DNA from: Anadara kagoshimensis
Lineage: Eukaryota > Mollusca > Bivalvia > Arcoida > Arcidae
Assembly: GCA_021292105.1 (NCBI GenBank)
Contig: CM037871.1
Coordinates: forward strand, 14,424,196-14,488,195
Direction: 5' to 3'
DNA: 64,000 nt
A program made the translations under genes and the position numbers. Positions within the stretch are counted from its first letter, which is position 1. Each line of letters starts with the position of its first letter. This document shows, one piece after another, positions 31,985-44,655 of the stretch. The notes below the pieces were generated by a model, which was given only the letters and a program-made list of their open reading frames with translations, was not told where the DNA came from and did no database searches.

Positions 31985-33589
31985 AAATGTTGAATTGTTT
32001 ATACATCACACGGCTTGACTGTTGTCATGTCAACCCTTTTTTTATTCACACAACAGGTTAAGCAATTTATATATTTATTTTAAAAAAGATTTGCGATTTT
32101 AAGCCATATTTTTTACACGAAATTAGCTAAATTAAAAAAACGTGATAATTTTCATATAATGTGTTGTTCCCTTTAACACTCTTGTGATAGATGTGATAGA
32201 TAAAATAGTAAAGGGTACACGAATAGTACACACTTATCAAAATTGATCAACGAAACGTAATATCACGGATATTAGTTTTAAACAGAAATATACATTTGGA
32301 TTTAAAAATATGTGGATGACTGTTCATACAATTATAAAATCTAAAACAAATATTATATAGTTTTATGGATATTTTATATCTCTTTTCTTCGAAAGGTGGG
32401 GATAATAAAATTCTCATGACACAACAAAAGTTGGAGTATCAGAACACAGGTCATAAAGTTAAAGATTAACAAAAATGTTTACTGTTTAACTTCATGTCCG
32501 TCGTAGCACATGTTTACGAAACCCAAGAAGTGTGCCATATATATATATACATATATACATGTATATATATGGAAAATGACCCACAAACATTTCATATATT
32601 GTAGCAGTCTTCAAAATAGCAATACTTTCATTGCAGCAATGTTATGATGTAGTTCTGTACAAGTGTCATGTGCTGATTTTGAATTCCTATTAAAATGAAT
32701 GCATTCAAAATAAGCACATCATGACAACTGGTTTTAAATAAATTATTTTAATAGAAATTTAAAATCAGCCCATGACACGTGTTCTAAAATTTCAAATTTT
32801 CCCTATCCAAGAGGTAGAAAGTAATTGTTTATGAGGTTTACAAAATAATCACTCTAATATTCCACTTACCTTCGCTGTGTACTGTAACACGGAGAGTTGA
32901 AGCATGTGAACACTAAATGTCTTATTTATCTATTAAGCTCTTGACGAGTGGTAAATGTTAATGAACTTTATTTATATCTCAGGACAGGCGAGGTGATGAT
33001 AAAACCGTGTATAAACACCGTTGATGTATATAGTTAATCTGTATTTCTTCGTAATGTTGCAGGTGTAGATAATTTCGGTTAACTTTTTTGTTATTTGGTT
33101 GTTTTTTTTCATTTTTTATGTCATTTTAGAATTTAATTAAATTGATTAGTGGAATTTTAAAACGGCTATATAAATTCCTTGGATGAAACGTTGAACATTA
33201 ATTTTCTTTAAGCATTTTTTTTCAATATTAACTGTATTATGTATATTTCCATTAGATATACCCCGCCGTAAAAGAAAACCTCATAATAATTTGATCATTT
33301 GCAAAATCATTAATGGATAAATAATAAAATGACTTCATATTTTTCATATTAGTTTATATACAACAGCTCATCATAACCATTATGTCAATGAAATATTTAG
33401 AGGTTTGAAACAGATATGCGTGGATGGTATATATCGGAATATTTTAAAAACTGTTTGTTCTAAAATGTTTTATGTATCTTTCTAACCCATTTTGTTATTA
33501 CAATGAATTGATAATTAGGTTTGATTTTTGATTTTGAAAATTTGATTTTATCTAAATGTTTGAAAAAGGTGTTTGTAAGAACAAATCCA
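31985..33589. other. no gene seen
   Basis: AT-rich sequence without open frames over 60 residues; a short near-palindromic TATATACATGTATATA is at about 32541-32570. Confidence 0.5.
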
Positions 33590-33843
33590 ATAGTATATCA
33601 TATGGAATTTCACTGAACCAAATGTACAAAAATTTGCTCTTCTTTTTCTGAGAAGCTATCAAATAGCAAAATAAAACGTATTTTATTCTTCAGTGGTCAA
33701 CAAAATATAAAGATATGTCCTCTTAATTTCGAATGAAACTATACAAAAGCAAATGCATGAAAGTCCTTAATACTCCTTATATAAATATTGGTAATCAGGT
33801 TCGATTTTTAAATACATGGATCCAAATATTTGAAAAAATATTT

Positions 33844-33887
<44 letters not shown>

Positions 33888-34830
33888 TGATACATTTCTG
33901 ATGGACAAAAACTAAAGATATGGCTTACCTCATATCAGATCTATTAACGCTCTCTATCACGGTGGTATATCACAAAAACAATGTAGTCCATAACATTTTT
34001 CCGAAATAATTTAACGTACATAGAGGCTAAAGATTGCATATTTACAACTGTACTCATACTTTTTTCAACATATACCGTGAGTAAATAACTAATTATCGAG
34101 TAAATGCCCTTTGACCTTTTTGTTAATAGTAAATTTCAAAGATATTTTATGCCCTGGTGTTTATAACCAAATAAACAAACAACTTCCTCTTCTTTTTGAA
34201 TGTACGTACCCAATGGTATATTTTATCTCTCCCGTGTTTACAACCAAAATGTGCTTTCCTTTTTAAAAGAAGCCATCCAATTGGAATTTCAAAGGCATTT
34301 AATTCCCTAGTGTTTACAATTAAGAAGTACAGAAATTCCCTCTTTTTTGTTAGAACCTCTCCAATAGCATATTTTATCTCTCCTGTGTTTACAACTAAAA
34401 TGTCCTTTCCTTTTTAAAAGAAGCCATCCAATTGAAATTTCAAAGGTATTTTATCCCCTGGTGTTTACAACCAACTGTACAGAAATTTTCTCTTCTCTTT
34501 GTGGGAAGCTATCAAATAGCAAAACCATACATATTTTATGCTCCAGTGTTTACAACAAAACTATACAGAAAAGTCTCCTTCGTTTTGGATGAAACTATAC
34601 AACAGCAAATTTCAAAGAAATGTTATGTCCAAATGTTTACAACCAAACCGAGCAGAAATTTCATCTTCCTTTTGTAAGACCTTATCCAATCGCAATTCCA
34701 AAAGTATTTTACGCCTGATGTTTATAACCGAAATATATAGGAATTTCCTCTTCTTTTTGAATGAAGTTACCCAATAACAAATTTCCAAGGTATTTTATGG
34801 CCAGGCGTCTACAATAAAAATGTACTTTTT
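33590..34830. repeat. degenerate about 80-bp satellite
   Basis: GTGTTTACAAC or close forms occur at about 34156, 34235, 34310, 34386, 34461, 34546, 34635, 34717 and 34805, each followed by TTCCTCTTCTTTTTGAATGAA-like and TTTCAAAGGTATTTTATGCC-like blocks. Older units reach back to 33,590. The open frames at 34196-34777 are by-products. Confidence 0.85.
33844..33883 (+). repeat. poly(A) run, 40 bases
   Basis: An uninterrupted A run inside the satellite region. No element end is obvious to its left. Confidence 0.9.
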
Positions 34831-35052
34831 TTCTTTTCTTTTAATAATCTATTCGATTTTAAGAAACGGGCTGATTCATTCCGACACTAACTGACAGTAT
34901 ATTCTTATTACAGCGCATGAGTTTATGATACAGCCAGTCACTAAGATGTTAATTACGAAAGTCCATGATTACTTCTAGTATAATGAATCTCTGGTAAGAA
35001 CGTTATGGAAGTTTTTAAATTGAACTAATACTTCACTACGGGCCGATTTCCT

Positions 35053-35230
35053 TACACGTGGCGAGTGTAGCTAGCTAGCTAAACTTGAGGTGCTTACCCT
35101 TCCGGAGCACCCGACCTCACTTCCTTGGTGGAAGTACACGTGTCTAACCTAACTTCTCAATTCCAAAGCTTTTACTGTGCTTCTGGATTATGATTCGGGC
35201 ATGGATTAGTATTTTTGTTTTTATGTCAAT
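35053..35230 (+). mobile_element. R1 3' fragment
   Basis: CACGTGGCGAGTGTAGCTAG to GGGCATGGATTAGTATTTTTG, the last 180 bp of R1. Confidence 0.82.
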
Positions 35231-35747
35231 GCATTTCCTGCTGCTGATGTTAATAACGATAATATATTAAGAATTTATATTCTTTAGTGGAAAATTACAG
35301 ACAAAATTGTATATTTTTATTACAGTGGAAGAAGGTTATGAACCATTCTGTTTCTAAAACGATAATGAAATAAGAAAGATGTTGGAAAAATATTTTAGGT
35401 GTCATAGCCACGGTTTTAATGATGTTAACCAAACAGCTTAACTTTTCTACAATCTTCCTATGTTTGAGATAAAGAAACGATAGTAGAAATTTCTATCTTC
35501 ACCTTCACGTGCGGACAGGACGTCGCCCTGCGGGTAAAATTTAAATTAGAAATTTTTATTGCGTTTCAAAAATTAGAATAAATAACTTTGTTTTCTATTT
35601 TATACAAAATTCTAGTTTATACATTTTGTATAAACCAGAATCAGGTACGTTCTGTGTGATGGTCATATTTTTATGTAAAAAGTTAAATAACAATAAAATA
35701 TGATAGATTCCATTATCTGTGTTGATTAGAAACAAAGATAAAGCACA

Positions 35748-35956
35748 GTATAGACTTGTCAAAAAGGTTTAACATTAAGCTAACGAACTAGTACAAATTG
35801 ACAGCTCAATTCGACCGATCGTTCAGTTAACCTGTATCTCGACAACATTGTCGTTGCAGCTATCTATGTGTTACCGGCTTCTTTGACCATTTGGTATCCG
35901 AGCTTCGTCTACATTATGTTAGCCCAGTGTTAAACTTTCGACAGGTCTGTGTTGTA
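35748..35956. mobile_element. FB1 foldback MITE
   Basis: CAGTATAGACTTGTCAAAAAGG to TTAAACTTTCGACAGGTCTG, about 209 bp, with the usual TATCTCGACAAC and CTAACGAACTAG interior blocks. Confidence 0.8.
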
Positions 35957-36049
35957 TATTATCTACAGCTTCTATATAAATACCATTCCTTTGTAACTCA
36001 TATGTACGTGTTCTTTGTTTTTTTTATGTATTATTGAGCAGGTCCTACT

Positions 36050-36470
36050 TGACTCAGGTTAACGTCCCTGTCAAGAATATTTCATTTACATCGAGTCTTC
36101 AACTATGGTGACATTTCTTACATCCAGATAATTTTTGGTCGACAAAACGTTATCGCGACATGTGTTTGTCGACTAGTTATGGTAAATATCTCGACTTGTC
36201 GACTGAAATTATCTGAATGTCAGAAATAAGCCACCATATTCAACATCTATGACTGAAGACGCAGAAAATATAGCCTTCGCAGTGTCCTCAAGGCAATTTT
36301 CAGAGGGACCTTCGACGTGCCACGCCAGTAGTGACTCGGGGTATTGGTTTCAATGTATTTACCGAAGGAACAAGTGATGCTTGGTGAAAGAAAGTTACTT
36401 CTATTTTTAACTCTTAGTGAGAACCCAACAGGGGTTTAAGCACCAACCTCCCACATACATGTATGTATTG
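36050..36470 (-). mobile_element. degenerate SINE-B with inner foldback
   Basis: The inverse tail TTAACGTCCCTGTCAAGAATA (36059-36079), the later GCAATTTTCAGAGGGACC body region and a decayed B-box-like end near 36430 suggest an old SINE-B. It is interrupted at about 36089-36244 by a roughly 155-bp inverted repeat. Poorly preserved. Confidence 0.5.
36089..36244. repeat. about 155-bp imperfect inverted repeat
   Basis: CCAGATAATTTTTGGTCGACA (36123 onward) pairs with TGTCGACTGAAATTATCTGAA (36197 onward). Outer parts (CAACTATGGTGACATTTCT and AGAAATAAGCCACCATATTC) also pair. It contains four GTCGAC/TCGACT sites and lies inside an old SINE-B. Confidence 0.7.
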
Positions 36471-37162
36471 CGCAAAACAAATGGTACCGAAATGACAATT
36501 TAAGATCTTAACATACCATCAAGGACATTTTATAGTAAATTTTGTAAAAATAGTAGCCAAGTACATTTAAACTACATGTAAGTGAACATGAGGTGCCTAA
36601 CAATCCGGAGCATCCGGCCTCATTTCATTTGTTAAAATCCACGTGCATAATTTAAAGTCAAATTTCCTTTTTACATTATTTTTTTTTTAGATTTAGACTA
36701 TATTCATTCGCCATGTTTGAAATCAATTTTGATAATGATAGGGACTGCCGATGCTTATAAATAAATGAACTTTTGGTACTATGGTACTCTAGTGATGAGA
36801 TTAAAGCATTATTTATCCATATATGATTCCAGACACAACAGGGACATTTCAATCTTGTCTTCGTGATTTACAAATGGGCAGTCTGACGAATACTTCAGTG
36901 AGCAGCTGTTCGTTATTCCGTAAACTTAGATAATTCAGATACTATAGTTAGACATTCATGACCATTTTATTCCTTAGCTATTAAAACTTGGCCATATATT
37001 AGTTTTATATCGATGTGTTCTGACATAGTAACGATTCGCTGAACCCAATTCTATTTCTTTCACATTAATCTGTAGGTTTAACACTTAAACACTGTTAAGC
37101 CGTAATTATTCCCACTTTCTGTGTCAGATTGGATCAATCAAACTCAAACATACACATTTATA

Positions 37163-38323
37163 TTCCAAATCACAATCCCAAAGCAAAGTAAAAACAAACA
37201 TACTAATGCACGTCTAAATCACAATCTTAAAGCAAAGTAAAAACAAACATACAAATGCACGTCTAAATCACAATCTTAAAGCAAAGTAAAAACAAACATA
37301 CTAATGCACGTCCAAATCACAATCCCAAAGCAAAGTAAAAACAAACATACTAATACACGTCTAAATCACAATCCCAAAGCAAAGTAAAAACAAACATACT
37401 AATGCACGTCTAAATCACAATCTTAAAGCAAAGTAAAAACAAACATACTAATGCACGTCCAAATCACAATCCCAAAGCAAAGTAAAAACAAACATACTAA
37501 TGCACGTCTAAATCACAATCCCAAAACAAAGTAAAAACAAACATACTAATGCACGTCCAAATCACAATCGCAAAACAAAGTAAAAACACACATACTAATG
37601 CACGTCTAAATCACAATCCCAAAGCAAAGTAAAAACAAACATACTAATGCACGTCTAAATCACAATCCCAAGCAAAGTAAAAACAAACATACTAATACAC
37701 GTCTAAATCACAATCCCAAGCAAAGTAAAAACAAACATACTAATGCACGTCTAAGTCACAATCGCAAAACAAAGTAAAAACAAACATACTAATGCACGTC
37801 TAAGTCACAATCGCAAAACAAAGTAAAAACAAACATTCTAATGCACGTCTAAATCACAATCCCAAAGGAAAGTAAAAACAAACATACTAATGCACGTCTA
37901 AATCACAATCGCAAAACAAAGTAAAAACAAACATACTAATGCACGTCTAAATCACAATCCCAAAGCAAAGTAAAAACAAACATTCTAATGCACGTCTAAA
38001 TCACAATCCCAAAGGAAAGTAAAAACAAACATACTAATGCACGTCTAAATCACAATCCCAAAGCAAAGTAAAAACAAACATACTAATGCACGTCTAAATC
38101 ACAATCCCAAAGCAAAGTAAAAACAAACATACTAATGCACGTCCAAATCACACTCCCAAAGTAAAGTAAAAACTAACATACTAATTCATGTCCAAATTAC
38201 AATCCCAAAGCAAAGTAAAAACTAACATACTAATTCATGTACAAATCACAATCCCATAGGAAAGTAAAAACAAACATAATAATTCATGTACAAATCACTA
38301 TCCCAAAGCAAAGTAAAAACTCT
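37163..38323. repeat. 49-bp minisatellite, about 23 units
   Basis: The unit AAATCACAATCCCAAAGCAA plus AGTAAAAACAAACATACTAATGCACGTCT repeats at a 49-bp period (for example 37216 and 37265). The period is very regular, with CTT/CCC/GC variants; the units nearest 38323 are the most diverged. It equals R1's 3' end in inverse orientation. Confidence 0.92.
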
Positions 38324-38600
38324 GAAGGTGGCATATTAGGTTAAAGCAGTAATGGCCATATCGGGTGCTCCGGAAGGGTAAGCAACTCCTGTTTAGCTAG
38401 CTTCATCCGCGTCGTTTTGAATTTAAATTGAGAATGGAAGGAACCTAAATCTATTGGACGTTATAGATATCCATGGTGATTTTATACAGAGAAATCATAA
38501 TTGTCAACGATATTAATGACGGTTATAATGGTTTTTGGGAGCCTGTATAAGCCTGGAGCTGCAACATCATTAACGTACTTCTTAATTTACAGTCACGTTA
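37163..38600 (-). mobile_element. R1 copy whose 3' tail became an array
   Basis: The inverse R1 core (GGGTGCTCCGGAAGGGTAAGC at about 38360, decayed coding relic to 38600) is preceded by about 23 tandem copies of the 49-bp piece that normally occurs once at R1's 3' end. Confidence 0.78.
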
Positions 38601-38604
38601 TAAC

Positions 38605-39055
38605 TTGGTCAGGAAGACATCGCTTAAAGTCCTTTATTTGCAAACTTTTAAAACTTTGAGCATTTACTTGAAGTTTTTGACAATCTCGCATAGAACTTTA
38701 TTCGGTGGGTGTTACACATAATATATAAGGCAACATTACATATAACGTTACAAATCTAAAAAAAAAAATACTTGTGAAAAACACCATCGTACCTTACTTT
38801 ACTTTAACTAACTTACTTTTTATTATTTTCAAAATCAACGACCATTTTATGTAAACCCCCCCCCCCCCAAAAAAAAGAAAAAAAAAACAAACATACCAGT
38901 TTATGTTCAAAGCACAATTTAAAAAAAAAAATAAATAAATAAATAAATAGTAATAAAAACAAAAAATAAAATAAAATAAAAATAAAGTAAAAACTTTGAA
39001 AATGAGCAAATTAAGTTACATTTACATGTGTTTTAAAATCACATGGATTAATTAA
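38605..39055. other. low-complexity stretch
   Basis: C-run and A-rich runs at 38857-38990. The minus frame 38794-39009 is low-complexity and not a gene. Confidence 0.6.
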
Positions 39056-39059
39056 ACAG

Positions 39060-39215
39060 AGTTTTACGTCCCAATCAAGAATATTTCACTTAATTGGAGA
39101 CAGTTATCATCAACTATGGGTAAAGTAGCAGAGATTTAACCCTTTGCAATGCACTCAAGGCAATCTGCGGGGAGAATAGTTTAACGTATCACGCCTGCCG
39201 AAAAACGGAGCATCA
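39060..39215 (-). mobile_element. SINE-B 3' relic
   Basis: Inverse tail TTTTACGTCCCAATCAAGAA followed by a decayed body up to ATCACGCCTGCCG. Only the 3' part is recognisable. Confidence 0.55.
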
Positions 39216-39762
39216 GTTCTACAAGTCTTTTCCAACTGAGTTACCGTAGTGGTAGTAACAAATTAAGTTTCCCAATATAACTGTATGTCTTGCTGCCATA
39301 CATTAATTTGTAATCGTATAAACGTCGTATTCAATAATCATATATATAACCGTAATGTACAGTACCAAGTCGTTATGCATGATAAAGACATATAACTGTA
39401 CAACAGATATGTCAGATTTCCCGCTGCTAATTATGGTACATGCATAATACGTTAAGATGAACTGCAAACAGAATGTCGTGGAGAGTTTTTCTCAGCACGC
39501 ATCGGACAACTAACACTATTTAAGAGTATTGTCCAATGAAATACAAAACAATATGTGCATTGTAATGTAATGTATTCTGACATTCAGCCATTTAGGGTTT
39601 GGTAAATTTATATCTAATGTACTAAAATGAACTTATTTGTAATTAATTATATTAGTAATAACGATTCATAAAATGACATCTTATTGACAAATCCTGTAAG
39701 CATTCAGTGTTGTTTATATATTTCCTCAACATGTCTGTATCTGTTTCTTTACACACTGTTTA

Positions 39763-39919
39763 TATGTATATCAAAAAGTGTTTCAAATGTAGTGATGCAG
39801 ATCATTTTCTTAAGTTTTACGATCACAAGAAAAAAAAAGAAATTTATTTCCAGGAAACTCAAAAACCCAAAACTACTTTCGGTTTTAATGATGAAATAAG
39901 CAGGAACAAGGAAATTTAA
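39763..39919 (+). pseudogene. zinc-knuckle-like relic
   Basis: KKCFKCSDADHFLKFYDHKK resembles a CX2CX4HX4C knuckle whose last Cys is Tyr, followed by a Lys-rich stretch. Perhaps from a gag or LINE ORF1. The frame is 70 residues and unsupported otherwise. Confidence 0.3.
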
Positions 39920-40929
39920 AAACAACAGTAGCAAAATTAAAAGAAAATGTTATGAAGTCGCAACAAATTTTGATGGAACACATTGACATTCTGAAAGAGG
40001 AAATAAGCTATTCAAAGGAGTTTAGATATGCAATAATCCCCTAAGGATCATGCAATGCTGTCATGGATACATCTTTTGTGAAAGAACCGGCAAGTATCCC
40101 AAAGCCAGTATCTAGCTAAAAGCAGGACATTAAAAAACGGTTTATGATCTATATACATGCAACTTGGCAATTCTGGATCTAAAACGGAAATGCCAACAAA
40201 GCTGGAAAGGGAAGCTTTCATATCATGAAGAACGTCTGATCCAGGATTGTATTTTTACTGTATCGACGGTTTGTGTTCTAGAAACCTTTCCAAAGTAACG
40301 TGACTTTTCACCGTAAAAGTCTCTGTTCCCAAACAAACATTATATCCTAATCTGACAGAAAACATAGAATAACCACCTGATGCAGACATTGGTGTGAGAT
40401 TCAACATATAAAAATTGTGCATCGTTCACACACCGGTATTACCTGTGAGGTAATTAAACCATGTTTTATAAGGAACATTTATACAAATACATATTACTAT
40501 ATATTTCAACTCATATACATATATTTGTGTGTGTGTGTGTGTGTGTGTGTGTGATATACATATGTGTGTGTGTTTGTGTGTGAAGTTATATCAATTATTA
40601 CTTACGATAATTTTGTCTCCGTGTAATGTATATACTAGGTATTTATTTAACTGTGTACAATTAAAATGATATCCTTCTCCAGGAAGTGATTTATCGATGG
40701 AGATTTTTATAAATTTAATTTGCATTTACAATAATAATGTATATTGCGCCAGTTTCCGGACAAGGATATCTCTTTTTCGTTCTGTATTCCCAGCTGAAGT
40801 CAGGAGATTTTACAAAACGACATTCTTGAATATTAATCATAATTTGTGTAAAGTTTTGTATTGATATTTATTAGTAATTATTTTATTTAGTTCAGTTTTC
40901 TAACGTTGATGGACTTATCATGCGGATTT

Positions 40930-40935
<6 letters not shown>

Positions 40936-40988
<53 letters not shown>

Positions 40989-40990
40989 AA
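40936..40990. repeat. (AAAT)n microsatellite
   Basis: About 13 AAAT units. Similar shorter runs are at 8690-8712, 24677-24706 and 38930-38950, and (AAT)n is in both LTRs. Confidence 0.95.
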
Positions 40991-41408
40991 AGTATACAGT
41001 GCACGCGAAAACCAATTAACATTCTATATTTGTGACAGTTCATTACAAACTATATACATTGCGTGAAGAAAAACAGTTCTACTCTTGACATTTTGTAAAT
41101 GTAAATTACTCAGTTAAATATTTATAATTTTTAAACTATAATTACAGTTGCACATATCACCTACCATAACCTGGAGATAGGCATGTCCTTTTTTGGTAAT
41201 TATTTTATAAATAATAAATCTAAAATCTAAAATAATACATTTTTATAATTTTTCTCTAGATAGGGACGAGTGTAATGGATTATATTCTTACATTCAGCCA
41301 TTTAGGGCTAGGGGAATTTTTATTTAATGTACTTATGTGAACTTTGTTGTAATTAGTTAGTAATAACGATTCATAAAATGACATCTTATTGCCGTATCCT
41401 GTAAGCAT

Positions 41409-41686
41409 TGGCGAGTTGAATATTAAATTATTCTATTGGTCATCTCCGGGGTGTTGGTAAACAAGCATATATATAAACCCTGGCACTATGCATACACATA
41501 TGCTCATACACACATATACATAGACCCATACAAGACAGCTACAACAGAACTGAAGACAGTCCGGGACCCGCAGTCAAAGGCTGCGGGTAATTTCACAAAG
41601 AACGCACAACTCACACCACACAGACTGTTAGTATGTATACATATATATAATGACACCCGAATAAAGCACCAGTATCAACCAGTAGC
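41409..41686 (+). mobile_element. possible solo LTR
   Basis: The 278-bp insert starts around GGCGAGTTGAATATTAAATT, holds ATATATATAAACC (TATA-like) and GAATAAAGCACC (poly(A)-like) and ends near TATCAACCAGTA. Flanks GCATT and GCCTT could be a 5-bp duplication with one change. The order resembles a copia LTR; no second LTR or internal region is seen. Confidence 0.45.
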
Positions 41687-42144
41687 CTTCAGTGTTTAAA
41701 TATTACCTCAAAACGTGTCTGTAGCAGTTTCTTTACAATATACATGTACCAGTCCATGTTCCGACTTTTGGAGGATTACATTTGTTGTGTGTACAATACC
41801 AATATTAAGATAGGGTCCTTAAAAGGACAAGACGGTCGTTCCAGAATACAATACTTCTTTATTGGTGATGGGACCAAAATTGTAAAAGCAAATTTTTTAA
41901 AGTGTTGAAAAGATATCCAAAAAATAAAAATATATTAAATCAAGTTTAACAAATTTTTTACTTGAGGTAATATACCTTAGTATTTTTAACAAATGACAAT
42001 AGAACTGTAAACAACAACAAAAAATAAAAAAAAAAAGCACAAGTGGCTACCCTCAGAATGCGTTATCATATATCTAGATTATATTAGAGGTGCATAAAAA
42101 ATGTTAACTTGGAGCAAATAAGAAATCAGAATTAATAAAGATGT

Positions 42145-42540
42145 ATAATCAAAAACAAACATTCAAATTCATGTCGGAATCAAAATCCAGAAGCAAAATA
42201 AAACCTACAAAGCTGGCTAGTTAGGTTAGACACGTGAACTTCCACCAGGGAAGTTAGGCCGGGTGCTCCAGAAGGGTAAGCACCTCCTGTTTAGCTAGCT
42301 ACACCCGCCACGTGTGTAATTAAAACTGTGTGAAAGGAACATGGAACTATGAGACGTCAAATATATCCAGGGCAATCCTGGTGACAGAGACATCAAACTT
42401 ATCAACAATACTGTGATGACGACCATAAAGCTTTTTGAGGGCCTTGATAAGCCTAGGCTTGCAAAATCCCTGAGTCAACAATTTATTTGCAAGCAGCCTA
42501 CTTCGTTGTAAAAAGTCCCCGTAGTGGGAACAAGCTTTAC
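42145..42540 (-). mobile_element. R1 copy with coding relic
   Basis: Inverse R1: the 3' end (AAACATTCAAATTCATGTCGG) is at about 42155, the GTAGCTAGCTAAACAGGAGG block at 42280-42310, and the KLLTQGFCKPRLIKALKKLYGRHH-like coding relic at 42420-42520. Confidence 0.85.
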
Positions 42541-42794
42541 CATAGCGTATTAATTGGGAAACAAATACACCATAAGCAAGAGAAGCAGGTATATTGCTGC
42601 ATCAAAAAGTCATCACGTTTGTAATAAGTTTCAAAAAAAGTTTCAAATGTAGCCTTTAATTTCGTAAACAGCTCCTTAATAAAGGCGTATTCAACATAAT
42701 ATTTGCATTAGGGTGACCCGAAGCAAAATGAAATCAGAATAAAATAAGAAATTAAATACAATGTGAACAATTTTTAAAAATAATTCATGCATAG

Positions 42795-43157
42795 CACGCC
42801 AATTTCACGAAATTTCGAGGAACCTAGTTTCCCGAGAAACTAGGTTTCTCGCTGAGAAACACAGTAACCGGAACGAGATTCACTTTGTCAAGTTAAGCGA
42901 GAATCAATTCACGACCGTGAAACTACATGTCAGTTTCCCGTTTTAATTAGTGAAACCTGATCGTAAAACCTAGTATTTTACATGGGAAACAAAGTTTCTC
43001 GCAATAGAATCTTGTTTTTTTATCGAGTCACATTTTCAAAGCACGCCAATTTCATAAAATGCGAGTTACCGGTAGTGGGTTTTTTGTTCGGGTACTGTGT
43101 TTTTGACGAGAAACTAGGAAGCTAGGTTTTAGGTCGAGAAACTATTTAATTGGCGTG
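42795..43157. mobile_element. FB4 foldback element
   Basis: Inverse ends CACGCCAATTTCACGAAATT and AAACTATTTAATTGGCGTG; interior full of CGAGAAACTAGGTTT-type motifs. A second copy lies at 60336-60714. Confidence 0.75.
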
Positions 43158-43159
43158 TC

Positions 43160-44205
43160 ATATACATGTGTATTTTTCAGAGAATGATAAAATAGCCAAT
43201 TTTCATATCTGGTCAAAGATTCAAGCAATTAAAAAAAGGTAAACAAATGAATCCAAGTTTGTCAGTATGTCTATTTTTCATTGTCTGCCAAGCACTTATT
43301 TTTGTGTCTATGTTTAAAACTTATGTAATAGACGCTTAAAGTTACAAATGTACATCATAATACGCTCTTTCAAATTAATCATAGGGGCTTCATCATTTGC
43401 GTCGTCTTTTTCTACTTGCCTTCTGCTACGAATCCTTCAAATAAATCAGAGGGGCTTCACCACTGATGCCGTCTTTTTAAGTATGTTTCTGCTATATGGC
43501 TGCACTTAAAGTTTAATCACTACTAGGTAGATTTAATAGATCTGTTCCTGTGACAGATTATTTGTTTAGAGAGACTACAGAATAATCACTTCTGAACTTT
43601 AAGTGCTTGCTTTCCAATATGTTAAAATGATACGTCTAGACACATTTATTAGAAATATGAGTAATTTCTGAACTCTGTCCTGAACAAAAGCTACATGAAA
43701 TAAGAAATTGGCGACTTGGTGACTCGATCTTTAAAACTCATAACAATGTGTTCAATAGAAGTCAAAGCTACAGCAGAATCTATATTGGGATTATATTAAA
43801 AAAACAAACAAAACGAAAAACGCGACAACCGATTAAATATATAAATTGCGTCGTGACTCGGTGTTGTGTTACTGTCAGCCATTTTGTACCTCGTCTGACT
43901 CACGGGAACGCTTTCTAGAAAATCTAATTATCTGAAATTCCATTAGGTGCGAATAAACAGTGGAACGATTTAGATTGAAATATCTGATTATTTCAAAGCA
44001 AAGTGATTATGTTGTCTCTAAAGAATTTTGTAAAATTTCTATTATGCAACTCTATCAGTGTAATAGTTTTGGAATGCTTGTTTATGGCCTATATTTCGGT
44101 AATGACGTAATTATTACCGAAATTTTATACATGTAGTCTGATTGCTTCTGTTTTGAGCATAAAAGGTAATTTCAAAATTGACAGGAAATACGTTTTTCTT
44201 TTTAT
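43160..44205. other. no gene seen
   Basis: A weak duplication AATCA(T)AGGGGCTTCA..CGTCTTTTT occurs at 43378 and 43446. Nothing else recognised. Confidence 0.5.
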
Positions 44206-44655
44206 ATAAGTACAGACCTGTCGAAAATTTAATCTCAGCTTTCGAATCGATGTCAAATGTGCAGCTCATCCTGTCCTCTCTTTATCTACAGTACAGGCCA
44301 GTCGAAAGTTAAACATTAAGCTAAAGAACTAGTCAATCTTTACCTCTTACACACTATTAAAAAGCAGGCTATAAACAATTGAACCAAACGCACGCACGGA
44401 CGTGTCGTGAGATATAACACTTAAACAGAAAAAATTGTCTTGGCCCGAAAAAACTGAACAAATATAAAATAAACATTGTAACTAGGTCGGCACATTGATA
44501 GGCGTCCAAGATATTAAGAACTCGTGGTCTAAAAGCTACCGAAAGAGTGAAAGCAGCTGCCGAAATATAGAAAGAGAGGCCGGACCTAGTTGAGCAGCCG
44601 ATTCTACACAATTCGTTAGTGCAATGTTAAACATTTGACAGGCCTGAACTGTAAA
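44206..44655. mobile_element. FB1 pair or extended FB1
   Basis: FB1 ends occur at 44212 (ACAGACCTGTCGAAAATTTAA), again at 44290 (ACAGGCCAGTCGAAAGTTAAAC), and on the right at 44645 (CATTTGACAGGCCTG). The 44369-44611 open frame is antisense to this and not a gene. Confidence 0.65.

Larger units (their letters stand above)
39569..41740. repeat. duplicated segment, second copy interrupted
   Basis: 39569-39755 (ACATTCAGCCATTTAGGG to CTGTATCTGTTTCTTTACA) recurs as 41290-41408 plus 41687-41740. The second copy is interrupted by 278 bp at 41409-41686. Confidence 0.8.

Noticed and set aside
34196..34777. Small genes with Phe-rich proteins
   Set aside because: Overlapping frames all run through the 80-bp satellite and repeat its translation (CLQP, FTTK).
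37163..38323. CRISPR-like array
   Set aside because: The whole 49-bp period is repeated with no variable spacers, it lies in animal DNA and it derives from R1.
40100..40450. Possible exon remnants near the zinc-knuckle relic
   Set aside because: Stops in every frame within short distances and no recognised motif.
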